DNA of 64,000 bases from Pythium myriotylum (Eukaryota > Oomycota > Peronosporomycetes > Pythiales > Pythiaceae). Made by a program: the position numbers and the translations under genes. This document shows, piece after piece, positions 10,671 through 23,167 of this stretch. The notes beneath the pieces are model-generated. The model saw only the letters and a list, made by a program, of their open reading frames with translations. It was not told the DNA's origin and did not search any database. How positions within the stretch are numbered: the first letter of the stretch is position 1; each line of letters opens with the position of its first letter. Where the stretch lies: positions 1,798,001 to 1,862,000 of the forward strand of contig JALJCQ010000011.1 of the NCBI GenBank assembly GCA_023091665.1. Reading direction: 5' to 3'.

Positions 10671-13600
10671 ATGAAGGCGGCGCTGGGCGTGGCGCTCGCC
10701 GTGGGCGTCGCGGCGCTGGACCCGGCGCGCCAGACGAGCCTCGACGACTTCTTCTCGTGGCCCGCGATCGAGATCCTGTCGCCGCCGCACGACCACTTGC
10801 AACTGGAGACCGCCATGTCGGTCGAGGTCAAGCTGCGCCCCCAGTCGCTGCGGAGCGCCTTGGAGAACCACCACGTCTGCATCGGACTCACGACCGAGTT
10901 CGTGCCCGAGGACATCCACTTGGAGCCGCCCAAGAGCTCCCAGGAGATCTGCTACGAGAGCCGCGCCAACCGCTCGGTCTACGGCATCGAGCGCCTGCTT
11001 CCAGGCGTGTCGTACGCCGTCTCGGCAGCGCTCGTGAACCGCGGCCGGGTCGTCGCTATCTCGATGCGGTCGTTCAAGGTCGCGTCGCTCATTGCGACCG
11101 ACGGTGAGACAGGCACGTCCATGCGCATGAGCATCGCCGACGTCATTCGACTCGGGAAGCAGTTCCACATGGACGACAACCGCGCCGCGGCGATCAAACT
11201 CTACTCGCAAGTTCTCGCGATCTTCCCAGAGTACGCGCCTGCCCTGCACCATCTCGGACAGGCACATTACCAGGACGGTGAAACCGCCAAGGCGGCTGAG
11301 CTGATCGCAGAGGCCATTCGCGTCGATGGCACCGACGCGAGCATGTTTGTGTCGCAGGCACTATGCCTCAAGGCCATGGGGAGAACCGACGACGCCGTGC
11401 AGGCGTACCGACGTGCGCTAGAACTTCGCCCGACGTATGTGCACGCAGCTCTTGGTCTCGGTGGGCTCTTGCAGTCTCTAGGCAAGTGGGATGAAGCCAT
11501 TCACGAGTACCGGAAGGTTGTATCAACGCAATACGAACCTCAGTCGGAGCCGCAGATTCTTGAGCCGCCCCATGAGCGCCTTGTCGTGGAAGCCAACGCG
11601 TGGTTGTGCGAGCTGCTACGGCTCACTCAAGGGCTACAAGAGGCCGAGCGGTGCCTCGCACAAGCGATCCGTCACTTCCCTGACGAAGTGCGTTTCCACA
11701 TTGATCGCGGACATTTGCTGCAGCTCGGGCGGCAGTTCGACCCAGCATTGCGTGAGTATGAGGCTGCTTCGCGGCTCGGCTCAGTCCACGCGATGGTACG
11801 GAGATATGTCTTCACTCACATTCCTTCACTGACTCTGGACGCAATGTGCGCAGACTCATGCGGCGGATGTTATGGAGTCACTTGGGGACTTTGACGGCTG
11901 CCTGGCACGATATGACGAGGTGCTGTCATGTCACTTTTGTATCTGAAGAAGTCTCTCGTGTGCTCATGGGAATGTCATGCCCAGGTTATGGCAAGTCCCC
12001 ATACCCGCGGTACAACTGTGCAGAACCAGATCGCGATCATGATCACAACAGTTCTGCCTCGTGTGCTGCCATCCCCGGATACCATCGATATGATTCGCAA
12101 CCGCTTCGAAGACAACATGCACCGAGTAATACAAGCGAGTAAGTGAAGGTCTTCGATAGAAAAAAAATTGGGTCCCTCCCATCCACTCACACTTCAGCTG
12201 TTGGACCACAGCAAACGAAGGCATGAATCCAATTTTGATCGATCCGGGCCGCATCCCCTTTTCAACGGGGATCACGTTGAATTCGCACAACAGGAATAAC
12301 CGCAAACTGAAGGCATTACTCGGAGACATGTACTTCGGGCTCTTTGTCTCTCCTGGAGTCGTGCACGAGGAGTATGTTGACAGCTACGGTATCACTCCAA
12401 TTCCGTACCACCAATTGTACAGTCATAACCCGCCTTTCTTGCACCGCCGCCTCCGCGTCGGGTTCGTCTCGCGATTTCTTTTCAGTGCTGCTGCTGGATT
12501 GTTCGTCAATGAGCTACTACCACAAATCGACGCGAGCAAGTTCGAGGTGTATGCGTTTGGAGTCGGTCTCAGCAAATCAATCAAAGCGTATGAGCAAGTT
12601 GCACAGGTTGCCGAACATGTGAGTTACGCGCACTTTACTCAAAATGCAAGGGTCTTATCATAGTTCTTGCTCGTGGCGTCAAGGTTATTGCACTACCACG
12701 CGATCTGCGGCTTGCGCGCGAGGAGATTCGTGCACACGAGGTGGATGTCCTGGTGTACCCAGAGGTAAGAGAGAGAGTGTGTTTCAGCTTTGCCTGTGGC
12801 GTAGATACATGGTTGACTCGGCGTTTCGAACAGGTTGGAATGGATAAGACGACCTATTTTTTGTCGTATCATCGCCTTGCTCGTGTCCAGGCAGCGTGGT
12901 GGGGCAATCCAGAAACAACCGGCGTACCAACAATCGATGTTTTTATCACCAGCGAGTATGAACACAACGAGTTTCGCGAACACTATGCCGAGAGAGTATA
13001 TCAGATGAGGTACGAGTAGCTGATTTTGCCGTTTGGTCTTTAGCTCGTTCTTATAAGGTCATTCATCAGGGGAATGGGAATTTTCCATTCGATGCCACCA
13101 CTTCCGAACAGTACCATCACACGAGAAGACATCCGGCAAACGATCCAGGAGCGTTTCAACGTGCCCGGTGACTTCCACTTTTATCTCTCTATCGAGGTAG
13201 AATTCTTGGTCTCTGGTTCGAGTACGGTTCGTTCCACTAACTTTGCTGTGCTCCAGTCTATTCTTCACTTCCATCCTGACTTTGACGAAGCCGTGCGTCT
13301 TATTCTACTTCGTGACCCGCTCGCACACCTCTTTTTGCTTTCTACATCGAACCGCAAGAATTGGAAGCAGCTACTGCAGAGACGAATTGAAGCTCATATC
13401 GGTCCTGAGTTTAGCGGGCGCGTCTTGTTCTTCACTGATGTCGACCCTCGCCAGGAAATCCTTTTGCTCGGCGCTGCAGACTCTGTACTCGCGAGTCTTT
13501 ATTTGACTCGGCCTAGAGCTGCGATTCAGGCATTTACTGCAGGTGTCCCAGTCGTTACGTTTGCAGGAAAACTGTGGGCTACGCGAATCACGGCAGGTCT

Positions 13601-13940
13601 GTACAAGGAGATGGGTGTGAAGGGGTTGACAACCACTTCGATCGAAGCCTACGTCAACTTGGCCGTCCGCCTTGCAACGGATGGAGCGTTTCGAGAGCGT
13701 ATGGTGAACAAGATCCGCCGTAATCGAGACCGACTATCTAGAAATCCATCGGCTGTGCGTGAGTGGGAGAAGTTTTTCGATCACTACGCACGGATCGCTC
13801 GTATGGGGGACTCCAACAGCTACGATTACACTGGCCTAGGCTCAGGATCTTCGGAGCATCTTGTGGGAGATGCCATCCACCCGCAACAAACTGTGGAGGC
13901 TATGACTTGCCCTGTCACGTCTCCTCTACGTCCATGGTAG
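10671..13940 (+). CDS. secreted/lumenal TPR glycosyltransferase, OGT (GT41)-like
   Basis: Eight exons fit: 10671-11795, 11854-11919, 11985-12138, 12212-12618, 12651-12764, 12834-13009, 13070-13196, 13257-13940. The gap 12619-12650 is too short for a normal intron, so that junction is uncertain. The protein starts with a hydrophobic segment, MKAALGVALAVGVAALDPA, read as a signal peptide. About four TPR units follow (residues ~160-320, with repeated A---L-P-Y--A...LG). The C-terminal half matches the GT-B domain of SPINDLY/OGT-type enzymes: RRLRVGFVSRF, VIALPRDLRLAREEIRAHEVDVLVYPE, ARVQAAWWGNPETTG, and the nucleotide-sugar loop GVPVVTFAGKLWATR. It should move a sugar from a nucleotide sugar to protein. 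The signal peptide is odd because OGT is normally nucleocytoplasmic. The stop codon lies inside the coding region of the convergent gene. Confidence 0.8.
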
Positions 13941-16266
13941 CAGTCTGTTGCTCAAACGGATTCTCCCACTGTGATACGCCGGACATTTGATTGTAGTAAT
14001 ATAGATTACCATAGCTGTCATACGTCGTGACCCAAGCCGCTTGCCACTGCTTCCAGTAGAGATCATTCTGCCGCTTAAGACGTCTTTCCTCTGCCCGTCG
14101 TCGTTTCTCCTCGTCCTGTCTCTCCTTTGCAAGCAGCTCGTCAAAACGTTTCCATTGAATGCGAAGTAGCCTCTCTTCAGCCTCCATCTGCTTTCGAGCA
14201 TTTCGTTCTCACTCTTTCTCCTTCTTCATCTCTTCCATCTCCAGATATCGATGTTGCCGAGCAAGCAGGTCTTCTACTCGCATTTCACGCTGCTCACGCT
14301 CGTTCTGCCGTCGTTCGTCATCCTGTCTCCGCATCTGCTCTATCCGTTTCTGTTGATTTGCAACTGGATCAACGGTCTTCGCTCTCCTGGCATATTCATC
14401 ACGCGCCTGCTTCTCGCGGAGTATCTTCTCGACATAGTAAGTGTCCTCCTTCTTCATTCTTTCGTTCTCAACAGTCTGGCGGCGACGGTCGTCAGTCTCC
14501 AGCTGAATACGCAAAGCTTCTGCTCGAGCTGCCTGTCGCTTCTTGTCTGTGAGATACCCTTCAGATATATTCTCTTCCTCCTCCTTCGCAGTTAATTCTC
14601 GCATTTCGCGGTGTAGTTCAGCGTATGCGTCACGTTTGGCTTCGTCTCGCTCAACTGTGTGCTCGTCGAGTATGTCGTGGTCCTCTGCCGCCATCCAATT
14701 GCGATCCTCTCGCTCTCGCCGCCTTCGCTCTTCAATTTTATACTGCAGCTCAAGCACACGTCGGTGGCGCAAAGCCTCTTCCTCTTGACGAAGCTGTTCT
14801 TTCTTGTCGATCGTCAGAAATGAGTCGAGCCAGTCAACAATCGACTGATTTGCTGCTCCCGGATGGTCCCGACCAATGCTTAGCACTGAGAGACCCTGAA
14901 GCAAATACGATCGCGTTTCCACAGCCTTTTCATAGAGCTCCAATACGCGCAAGCGGATTGACTCACGCTCTGCTGCTCTTTGCTGATCAAATTCTTCTTG
15001 ATTGCGCTTGACTTGGTTCTGGTAACTCGCCGCCGCAACAGCTTTGAGTTTTTCGCGCAACGGTGACCCAGCAGTCGGAACCGCACGATCAGCTTTGCTA
15101 CGCCCACATCGATGATTCGGCGAAGTTGACGCTGAAGTCCTAGATTTTCTATCTTCTACCTCGAATAGACTTAGTCCAGCCATCGCCATCTCTCGGATCA
15201 ATCTGATGCTCAAATCAGCTCCAGTTGCTTGAATTTGTTCGCTCATGCTTGCAGTTAGAGCGCTATCGCTGACATGCTGACCAGTAGCAATATATCTAAG
15301 GGTCTCAAGGCCTCCGTCTCGAACAAAGGCTTTCCGCTCCGGGGAAGCCATCGGGAGGTGGAGCGCCAATAGCACGAGTGCGCGAACCGCACAATGCAAC
15401 CTCGTGGATGCTCGCGTGACTACTCGCCACACGCCCACATCCACATGCGTGCAGCACACCGGGCACCTCTCTGCGCCATCTTTGACTTGATCGGAGCGTA
15501 TGGGGAACGTGAAAATCGATGGCAAGCGGCGCGGGTTTCTCCGGCCCTTGTGGCGCACAGGAGACGGCGAAGGGGACACACTGTGGCTATTCGCGAGTCC
15601 GAATTCGTCGATCTCGTTGGCTGGCAATCGCTCACCGCGAAGTAGAAACGCGAGCGAGCGAGCGCCAATGGGCAGCAGGAATACTTCGCACGTTGGGCCT
15701 TCGTTGCGCAGCGCCACACTCAGCGCGCGGGTCGACCAATCGTGCGGGTCCACAGCGACTGCGACGTCCTGTGCATCGAACGGCGATCTTAAAAGACACG
15801 GCGTCGGAGCCTCTTCCGATGACATCGAAGCGTGGCATTCATTCAGCAGGACCCTCAAGAGCCCGCTTCGGACCACGAGCACCGCTGTCGACGCGTGGCG
15901 CGTGAGCTGGAGGAGGAAGCAGCAGAGCGCGGATTGAATGGCGTCTCCGACGCAGGCGCTCGGCGTTGCGCCGCAGGACCAACGTCGCCAAGTCGGTTGC
16001 TGGACTTCTTCTCCTTGCGTCTTCTTCCGCCCTCGAACGAACCGCGCGACGCAGCTGAGCACGCGTGCCTCGACCACGAGCGCCAGTTGCTGGCGACTCG
16101 CGACGCCTCGCTCCATGCGCTCCGCGAGGTCCAGGAACAGCGCCCACGCCTGGAACACGCGCCGTCGCAGCCGCGGAGAGGCCTCTGCCGCCGCGCCGGC
16201 GTCGTCCAGCGCCTGGATCGCGCGCGTGAGGTCGGGCGAGGCGACGGCCGTCGGGCGCTGCTGCAT
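13915..16266 (-). pseudogene. coiled-coil protein with C-terminal WW domain, interrupted by in-frame TGA
   Basis: A single frame runs from ATG 16266 to TGA 13915 except for one TGA at 14206-14208. Residues 1-350 look like a helical, possibly armadillo-like region; the next 350 are a long charged coiled coil rich in E, R, K and Q. After the TGA the same frame continues as ERNARKQMEAEERLLRIQWK and ends in a WW domain, with W at YWKQW, the aromatic block LYYYN and the second W in VSQWENPF. The flanking composition is seamless, so the TGA most simply replaces an Arg CGA. No intron fits: the only GT..AG pair across it is about 22-25 nt and shifts frame. It could be a strain-specific nonsense mutation, a base error or stop readthrough. 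The function of the full protein is not recognised; WW domains bind proline-rich partners. Confidence 0.7.
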
Positions 16267-16467
16267 TTTTGGCTGCTTCAACCACACGGAGGATGAGTTG
16301 TCCCTTCATAGTGCAATAATCCACCTGTAGTATTGAATGAGGAAGTAATTTTCGTCGCGGTAAGTTACAGATGTGAGTTACATTTTGATTCCCAATTTTT
16401 GGGGATCGAGGGAAACAAAATGTACGAGGCAAAGTTCATGAATGGTTGTGATTAGCGGATCCACAAC

Positions 16468-18282
16468 CTAGGATTCCTCCTCATCGTTCTCGGAGATCAC
16501 GTTCATCTCGATCATTTCAGCTGGCTGCGTACGGGCGACCTTGCCCGGGAACTCGGTGGGACCTTCCGCGGGGGCTTTGGGAAGATGTAATTGCGACGAC
16601 GCCAGAATTGGGCCAGCGATTTGCAGGAACGTGCCGAGAAGCTCCTCATCATCGCTGGTGAAGACGCCGAGCTCGTCTTGCTTGTTGATGAGCTGAACAA
16701 CGGCAATTGGATCTCCGTTGTGGCCACGTAACGGCATTGCAAGCACGCTGCGTGTTCGGTAATCGAGCTTCTGGTCGATATCCTTGTTGAAACGCGGGTC
16801 TTCGTACGCGTCCTCAAGGTTGATAGTCTCGTTGCTCTGCACCACAGCCCCAGCGAGTCCTTGGCTGATTGGAACGCGAATGTTTACTTCTCCTTGGAGT
16901 GTCCAGAGTTCGTTTTTGCTGCGGTCGACGATGTAGAGTGTACAGCGATCCGAGTTCACCAGTTTCTGGACTCGTGTGGAGATTGTGAACATGAGTGGAT
17001 TGAAGCCCAGATCCCGATGCATGTCGCGAACGATTGCGAGCACTTCATTGACTCGCTCGCGAGCCAATACAGCCATACGATGTGTTCGTGCGTTATGTAG
17101 GGCTACTCCAGCAAGGGCAGCCATTGTTGTGACGATATCTTCGTCGGTTTCAGTGAAACACTGGTCTTTATCCGTGGCTACTTTGTTGAGCACTTGGAGA
17201 ACGCCAACGATAGTATTCGCACCATTACGCACGGGTACACACAGAATTGAGTTTGTCTTGTATCCAGTTTGCTTATCGTACTGAGCGTCGAAGTTTGGGT
17301 CAGAGTATGCGTCGGCGATGCTGACGGCTTTACCAGTGGCGGCGACAGTCCCCGCAATTCCCTGTAGCATCGCGCCGGCTGAGTCCCGATCATCAACCAA
17401 TGCGGTTGCCGGTGCGCACCTTCCCAAACGGAACGCGGATGTCGTCTGCTGCTCCCTCAGACACCTTGAGCACGAGCATATTGGTCGATTTGTCCTATGT
17501 GAAACAATCGGTGAGCACACTTCATTGGAACAGGAGTGACTACAGCAACGTGACAAACATAGATAAACAGTGTCGCACGCTCTGCATTCAGGAGTATACA
17601 GGCTTGTTTGACGATCGTCTTGGTCGCTGTGAATGGTAGTAAATAGAGATTGGGCATGAGGGTTTCTTGTTCTTCACTGATGTTCTCACAAACCTTCCAC
17701 GGGATCCAACTGCATGTTGATAAGGCGGGCTGAGGCTAACAGGTTCTCAATTTGGGCAAGCCGCTTGACCAACGCCGGGTCACCTGAGCTGGCACTAGTT
17801 GGCCCAGTGGAATGCGTCGCTGGCGCACTGGAGAGTTTGTCAGCCTTGAAAATTGCTCACCGCCAATGCGCACAAAACTCACACAATTCTGCGAGGCCGG
17901 ATGGTAATTCGCCCATTTTCGTCCGCTGATGCACTGCAATTCCATCGACGCTGTTATCTGGTTTCGTGCGACTGATCAACATATGAACGAGACTCACCTT
18001 GCAGCCGCATAGCACTGCTTGATGTAGGACAGCGCATGGTCGCCATTATATTTCTCTCCGGAAGGCCGCTACCAGCAGTACGAACGGTCAATGAAGACAA
18101 CATCACGGAAATCCCATGGATCCTCGCACCTCGGCCAGCTTTTCGTCAATGATCGACTTGATGAAGGTCAGCGGGTCATCCGGCCGCGAGAGCAACGCCT
18201 CGGCCGTGAGCCACTCGATGAGCGAGCGGAAGCCCATCGTGTTGAGATAGGCCTCTCCGGCCTCCGCTGTCTGCGCGTCCAT
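16468..18282 (-). CDS. RIIa/Dpy-30-type docking domain plus tandem GAF domains
   Basis: Seven exons join in phase: 18130-18282, 17998-18068, 17885-17933, 17694-17844, 17559-17626, 17420-17494, 16468-17361, giving 486 residues. Exon 1 encodes AYLNTMGFRSLIEWLTAEAL followed by RPDDPLTFI, the pattern of an R2D2/Dpy-30 dimerisation-docking helix pair (Y/L...hG..-L...L---RP-DP--F). A short coiled coil (VKRLAQIENLLASARLIN) precedes two GAF domains. Both GAFs keep the NK(x)nF(x)3DE signature of cyclic-nucleotide-binding PDE GAFs: NKVATDKDQCFTETDED and NKQDELGVFTSDDEE. No phosphodiesterase or cyclase catalytic domain follows; the protein ends in an acidic tail. Likely a cAMP/cGMP-sensing scaffold, perhaps flagellar. 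It is divergent from the anoctamin gene, with 199 bp between the starts. Confidence 0.83.
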
Positions 18283-18481
18283 TTTGCCAGTGCTTGGTTT
18301 TCAACGGGGCTCCGCTCAAGCACCCCGAGTGTCCTTTCGTGGCCGTGATCCACTGTCATGATGCAGATCCGTTACTGGTGGGAATATAACGGAGACTACC
18401 GGGAAGTCAACGTTGAAGTTCTCGCGGATCTCCACCCACCGACCGAAGAGCTCAGTCGGCGCAACGGTCGGGAGAAGAGGC

Positions 18482-21400
18482 ATGATGGAGGACGGCTACG
18501 AGGTGCGGCGCACGCGCAGCTTCGACCATCTGCGCGACGAAGCGAACCAGATCCGACCCGAGGAAGAGGCCTCCATCTCACGCGAGGACGGCGACGCCGA
18601 GCCCTCCAGCGAGAGCCGCTACGTGGTGCCGAACGTGCGTCGTCGCCGCTCGTCCGGCGGAGGCATCACGGACGCGCTCTCGCTGGAGATGCCGCGCTAC
18701 GACGACACAGCGAGTGAGCCCGGCGGAGTCATGAACCTCAGTCGTCTACGCGGTCGCAGCTTTGAAGCTGAGCCGGTCAGTTGGTCCCACAACGAGTCGG
18801 GGATGCGATCGCGCACGTACACCAAATCGCTGGGAAACCTTGTCAAGCACTTGGCGCCGTCGGCGAGTGAGCGCGACGTGGTGTCGTCGCCTATGCCGCA
18901 GCCGCCATCCCCACGCGTGATCTCGCCCATGTCCAAGATGATGGGGGGACTGCCTAAGATCTGGTCTCCTCGAAGCGAGTCGGGGGTTTCTGTCACTCCG
19001 ATCGTCGACTATCCGATCAAGTATGAATTTGCACTCATCCTCCACAACAAGCCGACCACACCTCGAATTCTTGCGCGGAATGGACTGGATGCAGTCGGTA
19101 AGGAGCAGCTTGAGGTCATCAAGCGGTGCGTTGCCGCTGGCCTAGAAGTTTCGGTGCTCTCCAGCTCCCTCTATAGTCGCAAGTATATGGTGCTGCTGCT
19201 GCGCCCCACACCAGTGCGTTTACAGATCGAGAAGAGTCGCCTCGTGCTGGAACGCTGGCTGCAGATCGGTGCTGTCGGCGAGGTGCCATCCGAAATCGAA
19301 CAGCTCATCGCCTCAAGCCATATTGGAGCTATGAACGCATCTAGTCCAAACTGTGCTGACCCGTACGATGACCCAAAACTGCAAGCTATGTTCATGGATG
19401 ATGACGCCAAGTTCACACCAGCTGAGCGACTGCAGACAATTGCTCGTATCATAACATCCACGTCGAATGTCGAACAACTGAACCCCCCGGGAGCCAGCAT
19501 TTCACTCGAAGACCAGAATCGCAAAGATCCTGTCATTTACAAGTGTTTCCCTCTGCATAATCGCAGGGTCAACACTATGATTCTGGCCAAGTGCAGCCAG
19601 TGGGCATGGCGGTCGGACGAGATCACGAACGAGCTGCGGTTCTATTATGGAGAACGAGTTGCCTTCTACTTCAGCTTCGTTTTTCTGTACACGAAGTGTC
19701 TATTGATCCCGGCAATTTGCGGGTCGGCTCTCTACTTCTCGTTGCGTTGGTATGGTGCAGTTGAGTATATGCGAGGGCTCTGCATTTTCGGTTTCTGCAC
19801 GACGACTGTATGGGGCACGTTCTTCCTCAAGGCTTGGGCTCGGAAGAACAATTGGCTAAACGATGCGTGGAACTTGCGTCTCTTCAAAGAAGCAGAGTAT
19901 CCGAATCCGACATTCCGACCTCAGGGCTTTCGAGACGTTGTGGACTCGCACGGTGTATTGCTCTTTCGGGAGCCATACTACAACCCGTTGCTGCGCATTC
20001 CAGCTTACATCCAGACCTTTGTGGTTTTCACGATCTTTATTGCGACGTACATCCTTGGGATTACTTTTTTCGTGCAATGGTACACGGCTGCGATGATGGC
20101 ACCACTCTGCAGCAAATGCCCTGAGTGCAAGACATTTTTATCATGTTTTGACACCGAGCGACCGACACTGTTCTCTTTGCGATGGGGTTACATTTTGGTT
20201 CAAGGCCTCATCCTTGGTATCTCGCTGGACATATTCGTGTATCTGTTAAGTGTGAAGCTGATCCACTTCTTCGTTGTCCGGGAAAACCACGCGACCGAGC
20301 GACAGTTCCAGCGAACGATGATCAATCGCCTTTTCACGATCAATTGGATCTCATTCTTTCTGTGGTTCATGCTCATCGCGTTCGTGATCGTTCCATTCGG
20401 CGAACAGGTTGAGACATGGCTGTCGGAGAACTTCAAGTACAAAAAGCTCACAGTAGACTGGGAGAATGGAGTCATCGACATGTCGACAGCCCTTGTGACT
20501 CCACTGTTGATAACTCAAGCACTAAATTTACTCATCGATACAACAATGCCGTATGCATTGCGACGCGAAACGCTCAAGGCGTCAAAGATGGCGAGAAAGA
20601 TTATGCGTGCAAACCCTGCAGAAACACTGCTGGCCTTATCTGAATATCAGTCCTCGTTTGAAAATCTCAATCCCGATAACTCCGTCACAGCCACGCCCGG
20701 AACTATCGACTTCAAGGCGAAGATTGAGGTAAGAGAGGGCCAATCGCATAAGCTCAATCTCATGGCACTGACTATCAGCCGCATTGTAGCTCCAAATGAT
20801 GACGCCAATCCGGATTCCGTACATCGAAAAGGAACTCGGTGTGTCGATTAACACACTGGAAGGATTCGCCAACGAGAAACGTAAGTTACTTTGAGTTGAT
20901 TGCTTGCAGCTATTGCGTGATTCATGCTTTCGTAAATGTCTGCAAATCAGAGTTTATGACCGCCGATGATGTGCTTGAGGAAAGTCAGCTATCCCTGTAC
21001 AATCCGTTCGTACGTAGTTCCCGGCGTCTAGGATTTGCTTGCACTGATAAATTGTATTTCCAGCCTGACTATCTTCGCATGGTGATTCAATACGTGAGTG
21101 AAGCACACAGACATCGCTTATTCCTCTTCAACGTAACAACTGACAGAATGAACCGGGGTTTCAGGGATATGTCGTAATGTTCTCAGTCGTGTGGCCATTT
21201 TGCGCACTGGCTGCGCTGGTTAACAACGTCGTGCACATCCAAAACTGCTTCAACAAGCTGTTCCTTTCCCGACGGCGACCAGTTCCGCGCAAGGCCAACA
21301 CCATCGGGCAGTGGGAGAAGATGCTATTTGTCACTCTACTGCTCGCTGTATTCATGGTCGTTGGTCTTATCTGTGTGAGCTCGGGGGAGCTGGAGTATTT

Positions 21401-21762
21401 TCTAACCCAGTGCATCAAGCTCGAGAGATTCAACGGCAAGGATTTTAGGTAAGTCGGGGAAAATAGTCTGTATTCACAAGTCAATGACTTAACGGGGATA
21501 TCTCAGCATGAATCCGGACTTCAGTTGTGTGGACTTGTCATCACGGTTTCTGGTCGCGCTCGTGTTGGAACACGTGGCGATATTAATCGTCTTTTTGATG
21601 ATGGACAACATCTCAGACACTCCGGCTTCTGTGCGCACGTCTTTCCAGCGAAAGAAGGAGCTGATTCGACGAGCGATTTGTGGTCACGGGAAGAATGCAG
21701 CTTCGTCAGTCCCGCCCACGCCGTCATCAATGGTGGGCACACTCGCGTATGAGACTGTGTAG
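18482..21762 (+). CDS. anoctamin (TMEM16) family channel/scramblase
   Basis: Six exons, 18482-20728, 20790-20880, 20951-21009, 21064-21093, 21165-21448, 21507-21762, give 988 residues. About 200 N-terminal residues are cytosolic and low-complexity. The membrane region begins at ELRFYYGERVAFYFSFVFLYTKCLLIPA, the start of TM1 in anoctamins, and about ten hydrophobic segments follow. DYLRMVIQYGYVVMFSVVWP and then ALAALVNNVVHIQNC match the family's FGYV-LF...P-APL-AL-NN-E-R block, where acidic residues of the Ca2+ site normally lie. Family members are Ca2+-activated chloride channels or lipid scramblases at plasma membrane or ER. Exon 4 is only 30 nt. ATG 18482 is the first in frame; a second ATG follows it directly. 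Confidence 0.92.
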
Positions 21763-21855
21763 ATTGCCGTGCCCGTAGAATTTTACACGTTCTCGTTTTC
21801 ATTCTTCCACGACTGCTCTTTGCACATTTGGTCACGTCCACGAGTCCACTCAGAA

Positions 21856-22864
21856 TTACACATCGTCTTCATCCGTAGAATCATCCTCACGCTCAACGAC
21901 GACGTAGTTACCGAGTGCTCGCAGGAGCACGCGATGAGTCATGAACACAACGCTCGCTTTCCGTGCCCGCTCGTCGGTCAGGATACTCCAGAGCCACACG
22001 CCGATGACACCGAACACGGCGACATACACGAAGAGACCATGCTCATTTTGCTCCTGTTGAGTTCCCACGACTGAGGCTTGCGTTAAGTTGTCGGCGATAG
22101 AGCTGCGGGCCAGAGAAACGACCTCGTTCATGCTCACATTCTGGGCTTCTACCGAGTGCTCAAGCATCGCTATACGGATGTCGTGGATCGACTTCGCGAG
22201 GTTGGACGAGGCCGACAACGTACTCCGGTTCACGGGCGCCAGGGCCTTGGCCTGATCCTCGAGAGAAGCATCCGGGTCCATGTGGAGTGCGATCAGCTCA
22301 GCTGTCAAATTCATCTGACGCAACTCATTTCGTGCGTCGTCGATCCGCCGACGCTGCGACGTCTGCAGCAAGATTCCTTCTTTGATCGCCATCGTGTGCT
22401 CTCGGAGCCGGTCGCGCGCGTGCTCGCGGTAGCTCTGCGCGGCCGCCTTTTCCACGAGACTCGTTCTCGCCGCAGCAGCAGCGTGGAGCTTTTGGAGTTG
22501 AGTGAGAAAAGTCTTCATGCGCTGAGAGGAGACGGTGGTCACGTTCCGCAGACGCGCGACATCCGCATCCAGTCGTTGGAGCTGGATCATAGCGTCATGA
22601 GACGACACGCTCCAACGGTTCGACGGTGCGACGATGAGGCGCAGCGTCGCGGCCACGAGCACACAACCGAGAACGCTTCCGAGGGCCAGCACGAGAAGCA
22701 GGCGTCTGTAGAGAGCAAGAGGGGTCAGATCTGAAAGCAGCTTTGCTCACAAGTAATGCGCACCTTTTGGCAGGATGCATGTGGATCTTCGGCCGGCGAG
22801 GCGTCGTCCCTGTGGCGAAGGGAGTTGCGGCAGGGAGTGTCGTCGTCATGCTTGTCTCTGGCAT
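21856..22864 (-). CDS. two-TM coiled-coil protein of unknown function
   Basis: Two exons, 22764-22864 and 21856-22705, give 316 residues. A Thr/Pro-rich start and the basic stretch PRRPKIHMHPAKRR precede TM1 (LLLVLALGSVLGCVLVAATLR). About 180 mostly helical residues with heptad-like spacing and several potential N-glycosylation sites (NVTT, NLTA, NVSM, NLTQ) follow. TM2 is HGLFVYVAVFGVIGVWLWSIL, and the tail is short and acidic. The layout suggests both ends in the cytosol and a lumenal coiled coil. I do not recognise the family. It converges on the anoctamin gene and is divergent from the kinesin. Confidence 0.75.
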
Positions 22865-23167
22865 GCGCGGCAGTCAACGACGCTCGAGCTATCTGATTCG
22901 ATGCCCACATTTGCATGGGATCAGACACAATACTCAGTATCAGGTACTGGTTTTGCCGCCAGAATTCAAACCTGCCCCGATTGACGTCAGGGGAGAGATG
23001 ACATGGAAACCAGTCGAACAGCAACTTTTCATTTCCTTCCGAGTCATATCGCCCACGTCGCCTCTCCTTTGGGATAGATCTATCGAAGATTGGTGTGCAC
23101 CACACTACCTTGAAAAGCCAGCACCTTTTCGCCTGTCAACTCTGGAGGTTGGTTACCACAGGGGGAG
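22865..23167. other. 303-bp divergent spacer between two-TM protein and kinesin
   Basis: Lies between the ATG of the two-TM coiled-coil gene and the ATG of the kinesin gene, so it should hold both promoters. Several short open frames cross it, but none resembles a protein. No repeat or RNA gene is visible. Confidence 0.5.

Noticed and set aside
14206..14208. Reading the in-frame TGA as selenocysteine
   Set aside because: It lies in a variable coiled coil, not at a redox position, and I saw no hairpin of the SECIS type downstream; Arg to stop change is simpler.
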